From the NCBI RefSeq assembly GCF_028335745.1, contig NZ_CP116477.1, positions 3,968,001-4,032,000 on the forward strand: a stretch of DNA of 64,000 nucleotides, given 5' to 3'. Numbering within the stretch: position 1 is the first letter of the stretch; every line of letters starts with the position of its first letter. Shown here in pieces: positions 1 to 8,790 of the stretch. Origin of the DNA: Pectobacterium sp. A5351. GTDB lineage: Bacteria > Pseudomonadota > Gammaproteobacteria > Enterobacterales > Enterobacteriaceae. Made by a program: the position numbers and the translations under genes. Under the pieces are notes generated by a model. That model was not told the DNA's origin. It ran no database searches and worked only from the letters and a program-made list of their open reading frames with translations.

Positions 1-2118
1 CTGAAATCCATCGACGATCAGGGGAAATTAACCCCACAGCTCGCTACTGCCATTAACGGCACACTGAGCAAAACCGAGCTGGAAGATCTCTACTTGCCGT
101 ATAAACCGAAACGCCGCACGCGCGGACAGATTGCGATTGAAGCGGGTCTGGAGCCGTTGGCCGACGGCCTGTGGCAAGACCCAAGCCAGGCTCCAGAGCT
201 GACGGCACAGTCTTATGTCGATGCCGAGAAAGGCGTGGCGGACGTGAAAGCCGCGCTGGACGGTGCTCGTTACATTCTGATGGAGCGCTTCGCCGAAGAT
301 GCCACGCTGCTGGCAAAAGTGCGTAACTACCTGTGGAAAAACGCCCATCTGGTTTCCCGAGTCGTGGAAGGGAAAGAGGAGGAAGGCGCGAAGTTCCGTG
401 ACTATTTCGATCATCATGAACCGATCGCTCAGGTGCCTTCACACCGCGCGCTGGCGATGTTCCGTGGCCGGAATGAAGGTGTGCTGCAACTGGCGTTGAA
501 TGCCGATCCACAGCATGAAGAAGCGCCGCGTGAGAGCTACTGCGAACAGATTATTATCGACCACCTGAACCTACGGTTGGGGAATGCGGCAGCGGACAGT
601 TGGCGACGCGCCGTGATTAGCTGGACGTGGCGTATTAAAGTGCTGCTGCACCTTGAAACCGAGTTGATGGGCAGCGTGCGTGAAAAAGCCGAAGATGAAG
701 CGATCAACGTCTTCGCCCGCAACATGCACGACCTGCTGATGGCCGCCCCGGCGGGCATGCGCGCCACGATGGGGCTGGATCCCGGTCTGCGTACCGGCGT
801 AAAAGTCGCGGTGGTGGATGCCACTGGCAAGCTGGTCGCCACCGACACCATTTATCCGCATACCGGTCAGGCGGCTAAAGCCGCGACGGTTGTGGCCGCG
901 CTGTGCCTCAAACATCAGGTTGAGCTGGTGGCGATTGGTAACGGTACCGCCTCACGTGAAACCGAGCGTTTCTTCCTCGATACGCAGAAGCAATTCCCGG
1001 ATATCAACGCACAGAAAGTGATCGTCAGCGAAGCGGGCGCATCGGTGTATTCCGCGTCCGAGCTGGCTGCACAAGAATTCCCCGATCTGGATGTGTCGCT
1101 GCGCGGTGCGGTATCCATCGCCCGCCGTTTGCAGGATCCGCTGGCAGAGCTGGTGAAGATCGACCCGAAATCCATCGGCGTTGGCCAGTATCAGCATGAT
1201 GTAAGCCAGAGCCTGCTGGCGAAGAAACTGGATGCAGTGGTCGAAGACTGCGTAAACGCCGTCGGCGTTGACCTGAACACCGCATCCGTGGCGCTGCTGA
1301 CGCGTGTTGCAGGGCTGACGCGCATGATGGCGCAAAATATTGTGACCTGGCGTGATGAGAATGGCCGCTTCCATAATCGTGAGCAACTGCTGAAAGTCAG
1401 CCGTCTGGGGCCAAAAGCCTTTGAACAGTGTGCGGGCTTCCTGCGCATCAACCACGGTAATAACCCGCTGGATGCTTCTACCGTTCACCCGGAAGCATAT
1501 CCGGTCGTGGAACGCATTCTGGCCGCGACGGAACAGGCGTTGCAAGCGCTGATGGGGAATCCAAACGCACTGCGTAATCTGAAACCTTCGGACTTCACCG
1601 ATGAGCGTTTCGGTGTACCGACAGTGACCGACATCATCAAAGAGCTGGAAAAACCGGGTCGCGATCCGCGCCCTGAATTCAAAACCGCCAGCTTCGCCGA
1701 AGGCGTAGAAACCTTAAACGATCTGCTGCCGGGCATGGTTCTGGAAGGGTCGGTCACCAACGTCACCAACTTTGGCGCTTTTGTGGATATCGGCGTCCAT
1801 CAGGACGGTTTGGTCCACATTTCATCACTGGCCGATCATTTCGTCGACGATCCGCATAAGGTCGTAAAAGCGGGCGATATCGTGAAAGTGAAAGTAATGG
1901 AAGTGGATCTGCAACGTAAGCGCATCGCGCTAACCATGCGTCTGGATGATCAGCCGGGCGAGACGGCATCACGCCGTGGCGGCGGCAATGCACGCGGCGA
2001 CAGCAACACCTTGCCGCGTCAGTCCGCAGGAAAATCACGCCCTCGTCCAGCTATTACCCCCGTCGCTGGCAATAGCGCGATGGGTGACGCGCTGGCCGCT
2101 GCCTTTAAAAAACGTTAA
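1..2118 (+). CDS. tex: Tex transcription accessory protein (5' end outside window)
   Basis: The reading frame is open from base 1, so the gene starts upstream; 705 residues are present of the usual ~770. Tex is a cytoplasmic nucleic-acid-binding protein linked to transcription and RNA metabolism. Visible in order are the Tex core start ([19 protein letters not shown]), a YqgF/RuvX-like RNase H fold beginning at [16 protein letters not shown], helix-hairpin-helix repeats around [17 protein letters not shown], and a C-terminal S1 RNA-binding domain ([20 protein letters not shown]). The tail is rich in Arg, Gly and Ser, as is common for the family. It is followed by a dispersed repeat and a hairpin with a T-rich tail. 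The identification is very secure. Confidence 0.96.
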   Translation: MKSIDDQGKLTPQLATAINGTLSKTELEDLYLPYKPKRRTRGQIAIEAGLEPLADGLWQDPSQAPELTAQSYVDAEKGVADVKAALDGARYILMERFAEDATLLAKVRNYLWKNAHLVSRVVEGKEEEGAKFRDYFDHHEPIAQVPSHRALAMFRGRNEGVLQLALNADPQHEEAPRESYCEQIIIDHLNLRLGNAAADSWRRAVISWTWRIKVLLHLETELMGSVREKAEDEAINVFARNMHDLLMAAPAGMRATMGLDPGLRTGVKVAVVDATGKLVATDTIYPHTGQAAKAATVVAALCLKHQVELVAIGNGTASRETERFFLDTQKQFPDINAQKVIVSEAGASVYSASELAAQEFPDLDVSLRGAVSIARRLQDPLAELVKIDPKSIGVGQYQHDVSQSLLAKKLDAVVEDCVNAVGVDLNTASVALLTRVAGLTRMMAQNIVTWRDENGRFHNREQLLKVSRLGPKAFEQCAGFLRINHGNNPLDASTVHPEAYPVVERILAATEQALQALMGNPNALRNLKPSDFTDERFGVPTVTDIIKELEKPGRDPRPEFKTASFAEGVETLNDLLPGMVLEGSVTNVTNFGAFVDIGVHQDGLVHISSLADHFVDDPHKVVKAGDIVKVKVMEVDLQRKRIALTMRLDDQPGETASRRGGGNARGDSNTLPRQSAGKSRPRPAITPVAGNSAMGDALAAAFKKR

Positions 2119-2125
2119 TCACCTC

Positions 2126-2228
2126 ATGCCGATCGTTTAAGCATCGAGATACACGGGGCGACCACAGGGGTGAGGCCTCCTGCGGGAACCTCCCCCTGTG
2201 TTTCCCCTAATAACGGGCTTAAGTGACC
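2126..2228 (+). repeat. Dispersed ~100-bp hairpin repeat, copy 1
   Basis: It begins at ATGCCGATCGTTTAAGCATC and ends at GGGCTTAAGTGACC. The central part folds on itself: CACAGGGGTGAGG pairs with CCTCCCCCTGTG, flanked by GGGGCGAC and TTTCCCC. Copy 3 (27706-27809) is nearly identical, and copies 2 and 4 are diverged and inverted. It contains no ORF. It is not the ERIC consensus as I remember it. Confidence 0.85.
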
Positions 2229-2255
2229 TATATTCGCTAATAACCGTTCTACTAT

Positions 2256-2298
2256 TAGCCAGACCTTATTTTCATAAGGTCTGGCATCTTTCTCTTTC
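2256..2298 (+). terminator. Probable intrinsic terminator after tex
   Basis: An 11-bp perfect stem (GCCAGACCTTA / TAAGGTCTGGC, 2258-2285) with a short loop is followed by ATCTTTCTCTTT. The T run is interrupted, so efficiency is uncertain. Confidence 0.6.
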
Positions 2299-2462
2299 CC
2301 GCCAAAATACCGCTATTTTTTCCCTAATAAAACCACGCTTCATTTATATTGAAATATTCAACCATTTCGAGACTGTTTTGTCATCTGCATCCAAGTAAAT
2401 AAATTACCTTTTCGTTATTATTTCTCTATATAGGAAACCATCGTTTTATATATAGAACAACC

Positions 2463-3251
2463 ATGAATATATTCCAACAGCTCGAACACAGTAAAGCACC
2501 AGCAGCGGTTCGTTTAGTGATGATGATTGACTACATCGCCAAGCGTGACGAAGCCAGTTTCACTGATATTTGAACTGATTTGTCTATCCCCAAAAGCAGC
2601 GTGCACCATTTATTAGAGGTGCTGGTTGTTACGCAACTGCTGTGCCAGCGTGCTGACGGGCGTTATGTTTTGGAGTTAAGGCTATTCGAGCTGGTCGGTC
2701 TGGTAATAAAGAATATCGATCTGCGTAAAGACACCATTAACGTTATGCATGAGTTGGTCAAAGAGACAGAATTGACCTGCCATCTCGGTATTCTGGACGG
2801 CGACAACGGTTTCTTCCTGAGTAAAGTGGCATCGCCCAGGGCCATCGTAAAAACATCTTGGGAAGGTAAGAAAATCGTTTTTAACCGTATGTCGCTGGGA
2901 AAAGTATTATTAGCCTGGCTGCCACAAGAAAGAATTGACGCACTGATTGCCGATTGCACTTTTGAATATTTAACACCCCGGACAATTACCAAAAAAGAAG
3001 ATTTCCTACAGCATCTGAAAATCGTCAAGGAACAAGGCTGGGCAATCGACGACAGCGAAGATATAGAAGAAATCTGCTGTATATCCGCCCCGATTTTTAA
3101 CCAAAACGGTGAAGCCATCGCCGCCATTGGCGTTAACGGCATGCAATCACAATATGCTAATGGAAAGAAAGAGAAGCATCTGGCAAGCCTGATTAAAACC
3201 AGAAAAGCAATTAATACGCATATTAACAGCAGGAATACTGATAGTAGATAA
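2463..3251 (+). pseudogene. IclR-family transcriptional regulator with in-frame TGA
   Basis: From ATG 2463 the frame encodes the start of an IclR-type winged helix (KAPAAVRLVMMIDYIAKRDE). It then meets TGA at 2571-2573 (codon 37) and continues in the same frame with SIPKSSVHHLLEVL and the full effector domain to 3251. The stop falls inside the helix-turn-helix, so a product started downstream (for example at TTG 2580) could not bind DNA normally. The C-terminal part shows family signatures (MSLGKVLLAWLP, ISAPIFNQNGEAIAAIGVNG). The gene precedes kdgT-kduI and may once have regulated them. It is clearly different from KdgR, the known IclR-type pectinolysis repressor. A sequencing error or recoding cannot be excluded. 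Confidence 0.8.
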
Positions 3252-3556
3252 TATATTTATCGTGAAGAGACAGACTACATTTTAACTTATGATGCATTGA
3301 AGATAGCATCATAAAAAATCAGGAACACGGACACATTAAGACATAATTAAAAGCAAAATAATCATAATTTAAAGGCTATCATCAAGACAACGAAAAACAT
3401 TCATTATCAATTTAATAATAAGTATAGCCATATTCAATAGTTAATAAAATCAGGTAATAACCTCTTGGATTTTATCCCCCTTATTTATACGTTTTACAAA
3501 TAATCCATCTGCTTTCACTGAAATCAGGCTGAACATATTTTTAAATGAGGTCTTTT
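3252..3556. other. AT-rich intergenic region upstream of kdgT
   Basis: No gene is visible in these 305 bases. A perfect 9-bp inverted repeat, TTATGATGC at 3288-3296 and GCATCATAA at 3306-3314, could be an operator or RNA hairpin. The kdgT promoter should lie here. I looked for a KdgR box (TGAAA...TTTCA type) and found only weak resemblances. Confidence 0.5.
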
Positions 3557-4513
3557 ATGAAAATCAAGCAAGCTATTGATAAGATTCCAGGAGGATTAAT
3601 GCTGGTGCCGCTCTTTTTGGGCGCACTCTGTAATACCTTTACACCAGGGGCTGGGAAATACTTAGGTTCTTTCAGTAACGGCCTGATTACTGGCACCATT
3701 CCTATTCTGGCAGTCTGGTTTTTCTGCATGGGCGCGTCCACTGAATTTAAAGCAACGGGAACCATGTTGAGAAAATCAGGCGTTCTGGTAGTCACCAAAA
3801 TCGCCACCGCCTGGGTGGTCGCGCTGATCGCGGGCACATTCTTACCAGGAGACGGCATCCAGAACGGCTTGCTGGCCGGGATTTCCGTACTGGCGCTGGT
3901 CGCGGCAATGGACATGACTAACGGCGGTTTGTACGCCGCATTGATGAACCAATACGGTTCGAAAGAAGAAGCAGGCGCATTCGTCCTGATGTCTCTGGAG
4001 TCCGGCCCGTTGATGACTATGGTCATTCTGAGTGCCAGTGGTATTTCCACCTTCGAGCCTCGGCTCTTTGTCGGTGCCGTCCTGCCTTTCCTGATTGGTT
4101 TTATACTGGGTAACCTCGACTCGAACCTGAGAAAACTGTTTGGTAATTCCGTACAAACGCTGATTCCTTTCTTTGCCTTTGCGTTAGGCAATACGATTAA
4201 TTTGGCCGTGATCCTCCAGACCGGCTTTGCGGGTATCTTCCTCGGCCTGCTGGTGATTATCGTTACTGGGATCCCGTTGATTCTGGCGGATAAATTTATC
4301 GGCGGTGGTAATGGTACAGCGGGTGTGGCCGCATCCAGCAGCGCAGGCGCTGCCGTCGCCACACCTCTGCTCATCGCGAATATGGCGCCGGAATTCGCGC
4401 CGGTCGCTCAACAGGCGACAGCGCTCGTCGCCACCAGTGTGATCGTGACATCAGTATTGGTGCCCATCATCACGGCATTATGGACAAAACGCTTTTCACC
4501 TAAACACGCATAA
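3557..4513 (+). CDS. kdgT: 2-keto-3-deoxygluconate permease
   Basis: A proton symporter of the inner membrane that imports 2-keto-3-deoxygluconate and related pectin breakdown products. The sequence opens [20 protein letters not shown], matching the KdgT family, and has about ten hydrophobic segments over 318 residues (E. coli has 327). The start at 3557 is chosen over the in-frame ATG at 3545 because a GAGG Shine-Dalgarno lies at 3548-3551 and homologues begin MKIKQ. Only 12 bases separate it from kduI, so the two form an operon. This pairs uptake with an intracellular isomerase of the same pathway. A broken IclR regulator lies just upstream. Confidence 0.93.
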   Translation: MKIKQAIDKIPGGLMLVPLFLGALCNTFTPGAGKYLGSFSNGLITGTIPILAVWFFCMGASTEFKATGTMLRKSGVLVVTKIATAWVVALIAGTFLPGDGIQNGLLAGISVLALVAAMDMTNGGLYAALMNQYGSKEEAGAFVLMSLESGPLMTMVILSASGISTFEPRLFVGAVLPFLIGFILGNLDSNLRKLFGNSVQTLIPFFAFALGNTINLAVILQTGFAGIFLGLLVIIVTGIPLILADKFIGGGNGTAGVAASSSAGAAVATPLLIANMAPEFAPVAQQATALVATSVIVTSVLVPIITALWTKRFSPKHA

Positions 4514-4525
4514 AAAGGTAACGAA

Positions 4526-5362
4526 ATGGACGTACGACAGAGTGTACACAGTGAGCATGCGAAAACGCTTGATACCACTGAGCTGAGAAAGAAATTTCTC
4601 ATTGAGCAGATATTTACGCCAAACCACTACACCATGACTTACAGCCACATCGACCGTATTGTGGTGGGCGGCATCATGCCGATAGATGGCGAGATCACGT
4701 TTGATGACGGTATCGGCAAACAGTTTGGCGTGAACTATTTTCTTGAGCGGCGCGAACTGGGGCTTATCAACATCGGTGGCCCGGCCAACATTGTTATCGA
4801 CGGCACAAGCTATCAGGTTGGTAATGAAGAAGCGCTCTATGTTGGAAAAGGTGCCAAAGACTTAGCATTCAGCAGCCTGGACAAAGCCAAGCCAGCCAAA
4901 CTGTATTATAACAGCGCTCCGGCGCATGCCGTTTACCCGACACGCATCATTACGCAGGATGACGCGATCAAAGCCCCGCTGGGCGATGTGAAAACCTGCA
5001 ACAAGCGGACGATTTGCAAATATCTGGTACCGGAAGTGGTGGACACCTGCCAGTTGAGCATGGGATTAACACGTCTGGCGGAAGGCAGCAACTGGAACTC
5101 CATGCCGACGCATACCCATGAACGCAGAATGGAAGTGTACTTCTATTTTGATATGACGGAAGACACCATTATCTTCCACATGATGGGTGAACCGCATGAA
5201 ACGCGCCATCTGGTGATGCATAACGAGCAGGCGGTGATCTCCCCCAGTTGGTCGATTCATACCGGTGTCGGCACGAAAAACTATGCCTTCATCTGGGGCA
5301 TGATCGGTGAAAACCTGACGTTTGACGATATGGATCATATCGCGATGTTGGATTTACGCTAA
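4526..5362 (+). CDS. kduI: 5-keto-4-deoxyuronate isomerase
   Basis: KduI is a cytoplasmic zinc cupin enzyme that isomerises 4-deoxy-L-threo-5-hexosulose uronate to 2,5-diketo-3-deoxygluconate in pectate catabolism. The 278 residues are full length. The opening [20 protein letters not shown] and the segment RIVVGGIMP match the family closely. The metal-binding stretch [16 protein letters not shown] supplies two His and a Glu, and a later His lies in [26 protein letters not shown] before the ATG gives a good ribosome-binding site. It is the second gene of the kdgT-kduI operon and is followed by a strong terminator. Confidence 0.97.
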   Translation: MDVRQSVHSEHAKTLDTTELRKKFLIEQIFTPNHYTMTYSHIDRIVVGGIMPIDGEITFDDGIGKQFGVNYFLERRELGLINIGGPANIVIDGTSYQVGNEEALYVGKGAKDLAFSSLDKAKPAKLYYNSAPAHAVYPTRIITQDDAIKAPLGDVKTCNKRTICKYLVPEVVDTCQLSMGLTRLAEGSNWNSMPTHTHERRMEVYFYFDMTEDTIIFHMMGEPHETRHLVMHNEQAVISPSWSIHTGVGTKNYAFIWGMIGENLTFDDMDHIAMLDLR

Positions 5363-5393
5363 TCCGCCAGCAGTTACAGCGATCGTAAAATAC

Positions 5394-5423
5394 AGCAGGG
5401 TGAGCCTCGTTCACCCTGTTTTA
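5394..5423 (+). terminator. Intrinsic terminator after kduI
   Basis: The stem CAGGGTGA / TTCACCCTG with a short loop is followed by TTTTA. It ends the kdgT-kduI operon. Confidence 0.85.
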
Positions 5424-5661
5424 ATACCGCGTCAGTAGGACGTCGCATGACGTCATTCCAGGTTACCAACACCCGTCGCCCCTCTCATCTCCTTCACTGC
5501 CGCTGCGCTCACCATTGCAGTGTAATACAGCCGCCAACGCCCCACGCGGTGCACCAAACCAAAGACTCGCCACCATTAATTAGCGGACTAATAGATAAAT
5601 ACGCATTGGTATAGAAGTTGCTTTGTTCTTGTTTTCCCATACCAAAAACAAGGACCTGTGA

Positions 5662-5862
5662 ATGCAACTCTCATCCATCGCCCGCACCATCACCGCCGCC
5701 TGTCTGATGCTGTCGTCCCATGCGCAACTGGCCGATGACGCCAAACCTGGCGTCACGATATACGCAACCGGCGGCACCATCGCCGGAAAGGCAGAATCCA
5801 ATACGGCTACGACAGGTTATACCTTTTCACAACAACGTAGGTTTTCACTATGCTCGCGTTAG
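5662..5862 (+). pseudogene. Truncated periplasmic L-asparaginase (type II) remnant
   Basis: The ORF has a good ribosome-binding site (AAGGACCTG) and starts with a signal peptide (MQLSSIARTITAACLML). The N-terminal strand of a type II asparaginase follows: PGVTIYATGGTIAG, which contains the first catalytic Thr, then TATTGYT. After about residue 54 the homology stops and eleven unrelated residues run to a stop; a full enzyme has ~330 residues. The break at ~5823 abuts the 3' end of the convergent operon on the other strand. A deletion or rearrangement therefore removed about 85% of the gene. An inverted repeat (TTGGTAT / ATACCAA) lies at 5609-5646 ahead of the start. Confidence 0.8.
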
Positions 5863-6413
5863 TAATCCAGCTCGACCGGCACGGGGTAGTCCTGCAACTT
5901 GGCGGCTCCGCCCAACGTCTCACGAATCGTGGCCGAATAGAGCGTGGTTTCCATGCCACCAACAAGGTTATCCAGTTCGCTAAATGCAAAGCGTAACGAA
6001 CGATTGTACGCCCAATCCTCCAATGAAGTCAGACGATACGTGAAGTACACCACCGTCAATTCCTGGTTCACGCGATCGATTTTCTCAATACGACTTACCT
6101 GCATACGGCCGTAGCACAGGTCACCATATTGACGCCAATTCTTCTCTCCTACAGGGGATAAACGATAGACTTTACCTGTTCCTTCAAGCGTCTCATGCAC
6201 CAACTTTGCTTCCACTAGCGCATTCAAACGTCCACTGTTCCAGGGGGAATCACCTTTAGGACTATGAACCGGCCACTACTTCTCGCCCAGACACAGCGGC
6301 GGTTCTGCATAAAAAAACTCCTGTACGCGTTGCTGGTAATCCTGCTCACTGAGCTGCGCCCATGCCCCGAGGGGCGACAATAGGCCGAACACGATTAATA
6401 CCAATGTTTTCAT
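5859..6413 (-). pseudogene. Exported protein of unknown function, interrupted by amber stop
   Basis: Starting at ATG 6413, the frame encodes a signal peptide (MKTLVLIVFGLLSPLGAWAQ) and SEQDYQQRVQEFFYAEPPLC. It then hits TAG at 6278-6276 (codon 46) and continues in frame to 5859 with SPKGDSPWNSGRLNALVEA. The total is 185 codons. The start overlaps the stop of the CarG-like gene by four bases (ATGA), so it is the third gene of that operon. The intact frame beyond the stop suggests a recent nonsense mutation, a sequencing error or suppression. I do not recognise the family; a weak recollection places such proteins beside CarG-like proteins. Confidence 0.7.
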
Positions 6414-6943
6414 TTTTCCAGCATCGCCTCATTCACTTCCTTGTAGGCCTCATCGACCGATTGGTAGGTATTTTGCGTTACCACACGCTTGCGCTCCGAC
6501 CATTCATAGAGCGGCACTCCAGGATCGTCCCGCGAGGCTTTAAAATCGTAAATCGTTAAAATGACTTTTGTCGAATCAAAGACATTTTCCCCTTGCTTCT
6601 TTGCCGTCACCAGAAAGTAATGCTTCCCAGACAAGAACAACCGATTATCCTGCACCAGAAAATCCGCGGCGGCGGACAACCGATAGTCGAACCAGGTAAA
6701 CGTATTGCTGTTGGCAACTGGCATGATGCTATGCCCACCGTCTGGACGGCGGACAAAAAAAGTCATCCCGAGATTAGGGTGTGAGGTATTGTTGTCAAAT
6801 TGGGCGACGACGACATAATCTTTCCCGCCGTCCTGATTGAGATCCACCCGATTGATGCCGTCTTTCAACGCCACGGGAGAGAGTGCAGCAGCCGAACTAC
6901 CGATCGCGCAGAGCGCCAACCACCCTATAACTTTATTGACCAT
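6410..6943 (-). CDS. Exported CarG-like protein (carbapenem self-resistance family, tentative)
   Basis: A 177-residue protein with a short signal peptide (MVNKVIGWLALCAIGSSAAA) and a mature domain. The domain contains DGINRVDLNQDGGKDYVVV, QFDNNTSHPN and FTWFDYRLSAAADF. The DLNQDG and HPN features resemble what I remember of the CarG family, the periplasmic proteins that protect Pectobacterium carotovorum against its own carbapenem. No carbapenem biosynthetic genes (carA-E) are in the window, so any such role here is unproven. The ATG at 6943 is preferred over the in-frame TTG at 6946. It overlaps the upstream SUMF1-like gene by 11 bases and the downstream gene by 4, giving a tightly coupled operon. 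Confidence 0.65.
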   Translation of the reverse strand: MVNKVIGWLALCAIGSSAAALSPVALKDGINRVDLNQDGGKDYVVVAQFDNNTSHPNLGMTFFVRRPDGGHSIMPVANSNTFTWFDYRLSAAADFLVQDNRLFLSGKHYFLVTAKKQGENVFDSTKVILTIYDFKASRDDPGVPLYEWSERKRVVTQNTYQSVDEAYKEVNEAMLEK

Positions 6944-7832
6944 CAAGTGTCCTTACTAGTCGAAAACCAATATCCGGCATGAAAAAACCGGGCGTGTGAA
7001 GATCGCAGCTCGCCAGACTGTGCGTCCGCTCGAGATAACTTCCGCCGCAAAAGTAGTACATGGTTTTGCCCCCCTCCACCACATAAGGTTCGTTCAGCCA
7101 CTCGGATACATTACCGCTCATATCGTAAATCCCCAGAGCGTTAGGGCGCTTCGACGCCACAGGCACCGTGCCGAACGAGGATGAATCAGAGGGGAAATGC
7201 GCCACACTCTCCGGCTGTTCGCTGCCAGCATAGCGCTGACCGTAAGTAGCATTCGCGAGTCCTTTCTTTCCGCCTCTGGCCGCAATCTGCCATTCCGCCA
7301 GCGTGGGCAAGCGATAGCCTGAAGCCTGCGGATTCTCGCGTATGAGTTTTTCATTATCACCGTCCGGCGCACGCTTCAGCGTTTTGCCGTCTGCCGCCAG
7401 ATAGTGAGGTTGCAGCCGTTCCCGTTCACTCAGCGCATTGGCGAAAATCACAGCATCCCACCATGAGATATTGGTGACAGGATGAAGGCCGCCATCCTGT
7501 TCAGGCGGCAGGCAATCTTCGAAGGTCGCACCATTGCAACCACCGCTTAGCTGATAGTCGTGTGCGTCCGCCCATGCTTGCAACGCATGGTATTGCTGAT
7601 AGGTGATTTCCGTTTTCGTCATGGCAAAAGACACGACAGAGGTGTTGGCATGGGCGGCATAGTCTTCCGAGCCAAAGACCGATCCAACATAGAAATGACC
7701 ACCGTTGACGACGACTTCGGTCATGCCCGTTGCCTTAACATCAGTAACAGGAAGAGACGCGCTAGTGGCGGTGATAAACGATAGTCCTAAACACAAGCCT
7801 AAAAAGATAAAACAGCTCTTAAACATAACCAT
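6933..7832 (-). CDS. Exported formylglycine-generating-enzyme-like (SUMF1/EgtB/PvdO) protein
   Basis: The protein starts MVMFKSCFIFLGLCLGLSF, a signal peptide, and has ~299 residues. The FGE-sulfatase fold is recognisable by VVNGGHFYVGS, VTNISWWDAVIFANALSER, YRLPTLAEWQIAARGG, IYDMSGNVSEWLNE and PDIGFRLVR. Members include the formylglycine-generating enzyme, PvdO and catalytically inactive accessory proteins. Without a sulfatase nearby, the substrate is unknown. The frame is open upstream to 7970, but the signal peptide argues for a start at 7832 or 7826, even though no good Shine-Dalgarno is visible. It is first in an operon with the CarG-like gene and the interrupted exported protein. Confidence 0.8.
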   Translation of the reverse strand: MVMFKSCFIFLGLCLGLSFITATSASLPVTDVKATGMTEVVVNGGHFYVGSVFGSEDYAAHANTSVVSFAMTKTEITYQQYHALQAWADAHDYQLSGGCNGATFEDCLPPEQDGGLHPVTNISWWDAVIFANALSERERLQPHYLAADGKTLKRAPDGDNEKLIRENPQASGYRLPTLAEWQIAARGGKKGLANATYGQRYAGSEQPESVAHFPSDSSSFGTVPVASKRPNALGIYDMSGNVSEWLNEPYVVEGGKTMYYFCGGSYLERTHSLASCDLHTPGFFMPDIGFRLVRTLDGQ

Positions 7833-7987
7833 CCATGTTGCGTGTACTAAAGAGAGGAGGTCGTCTGATGATTTACTGCCGAAGCAGACATTAGGAATGG
7901 AGTGAAAAGCCAAGCTTTCTGAGTGAAGACGAAAGGATGACTCTGAAACCATCATTCGATGGGGCAACACAACATTCGACAGACTCT

Positions 7988-8016
7988 ATAAAAAGACCTG
8001 CACTGACTGGCAGGTT
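7988..8016 (-). terminator. Intrinsic terminator after the higBA pair
   Basis: Read on the minus strand, ACCTGC - loop CAGTCAGT - GCAGGT is followed by CTTTTTATAG. It lies directly behind the antitoxin stop at 8019. Confidence 0.7.
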
Positions 8017-8018
8017 GT

Positions 8019-8300
8019 TCAATACAGAGGAATAACCGGCTTTTTGATGCCACAGGCGCGGGCGTAACGGGTCAGTGTATCGATGCTGGCTTTGGTAATG
8101 TTGTTTTCCAAACGGGAGATAACAGGAGGTGTGACGCCCATGCGGTCAGCAACCTGTGCTTTTGTCAGGTTGTCATGCTTACGCCATTCAGCCAATAAGT
8201 TTCTGAGTTTCTCTTTGCGTTCTTCTTCCTGCCATGCCTCGCGATACTCATCGTTCTGCATCCACTCATTATGCAGTTCTTTATGACTTACCAGTTTCAT
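8019..8300 (-). CDS. HigA-type antitoxin (XRE family)
   Basis: A 93-residue protein with a charged N-terminal helix and a Cro/C1-type helix-turn-helix: DNLTKAQVADRMGVTPPVIS, then RLENNITKASIDTLTRYA. Such proteins bind and neutralise a RelE-fold toxin and repress their own promoter. It is transcribed after the toxin gene and overlaps it by 20 bases. Toxin-first order is typical for the HigBA/Gp49-like class. It would act in the cytoplasm on its own operon. The pair lies between two decayed accessory segments, so it was probably acquired horizontally. Confidence 0.88.
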   Translation of the reverse strand: MKLVSHKELHNEWMQNDEYREAWQEEERKEKLRNLLAEWRKHDNLTKAQVADRMGVTPPVISRLENNITKASIDTLTRYARACGIKKPVIPLY

Positions 8301-8610
8301 TAAGTACCTCTGCTAACCGCTTTTTCGCAAATTCGATGTCTTTCGCTGGTGTTTTCTGTGACTTCTTGATGAAAACTCGGAGCATGATGATGGTATTGCC
8401 TGTGTGATATACCCAGATACCTCTGGCAATATCCGTCCCCATCGTGCGGATCTCAAAAAAACCATCACCTAAAGGTTTGGTATCCGGTTCTCGTAGTAAT
8501 CGGGCATCATACTCCAGTTTACTGATGAGCCGGTCAAATTTCACCCGAAGCCGCACGGGTAAAGCTGTCGCTTCTTCTCTCGCTGTTGGGTGATAAACGA
8601 CATTAAACAT
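8281..8610 (-). CDS. HigB/Gp49-like toxin (RelE/ParE superfamily)
   Basis: A 109-residue protein of the phage Gp49-like (DUF891) type. It has the N-terminal segment MFNVVYHPTAREEATALPVR, the core LREPDTKPLGDGFFEIR, then GIWVYHTGNTIIMLRVFIKK and a C-terminal basic helix. This layout is that of ribosome-dependent mRNA interferases of the HigB group. The Arg and Lys residues around FEIR and FIKKSQKTP are the expected active-site and RNA-contact positions. It is the first gene of the pair, with its promoter presumably in 8611-8700. The family is clear; toxicity is inferred. Confidence 0.87.
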   Translation of the reverse strand: MFNVVYHPTAREEATALPVRLRVKFDRLISKLEYDARLLREPDTKPLGDGFFEIRTMGTDIARGIWVYHTGNTIIMLRVFIKKSQKTPAKDIEFAKKRLAEVLNETGKS

Positions 8611-8702
8611 ATGGCCTTACATCTCCAATAAAATTAACCGATAGCGTTATTTTCAACAAGAAAAAATTAACCCATAAGCTAATAAACGGAGCTTAATCCT
8701 AT

Positions 8703-8743
8703 TTGAATCAGAAAACAGCATCTTGAATCAGAAAAACAGCATC
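8703..8743. repeat. Tandem duplication of ~20 bp
   Basis: TTGAATCAGAAAACAGCATC is repeated immediately, with one extra A. The second copy supplies the T-rich tail of the terminator read on the minus strand. Confidence 0.8.
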
Positions 8744-8769
8744 GGACGCCAAAAAGACACGTCCGATGC
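8727..8769 (-). terminator. Intrinsic terminator for the phosphatase/ABC operon
   Basis: On the minus strand a perfect 10-bp stem (GCATCGGACG / CGTCCGATGC, 8739-8769) is followed by TGTTTTTCTG. It sits just after the permease stop at 8791. Confidence 0.8.
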
Positions 8770-8790
8770 GAATACGGCTAGCGTAACAAC

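Noticed and set aside
2198..2398. 66-codon frame after tex
   Set aside because: It runs across the dispersed repeat and a terminator hairpin, with no ribosome-binding site.
2463..3251. Calling the IclR-type gene kdgR
   Set aside because: The sequence does not match the KdgR protein as I remember it beyond family level.
3252..3556. A KdgR box upstream of kdgT
   Set aside because: Only partial matches were seen (for example around 3398-3415), not enough to call.
3541..4374. 277-codon frame opposite kdgT
   Set aside because: Antisense to a confident membrane transporter; its Pro/Ser/Arg-rich composition is typical of a shadow frame.
8019..8610. The HigBA pair as part of a prophage
   Set aside because: No integrase, capsid or other phage genes flank it.
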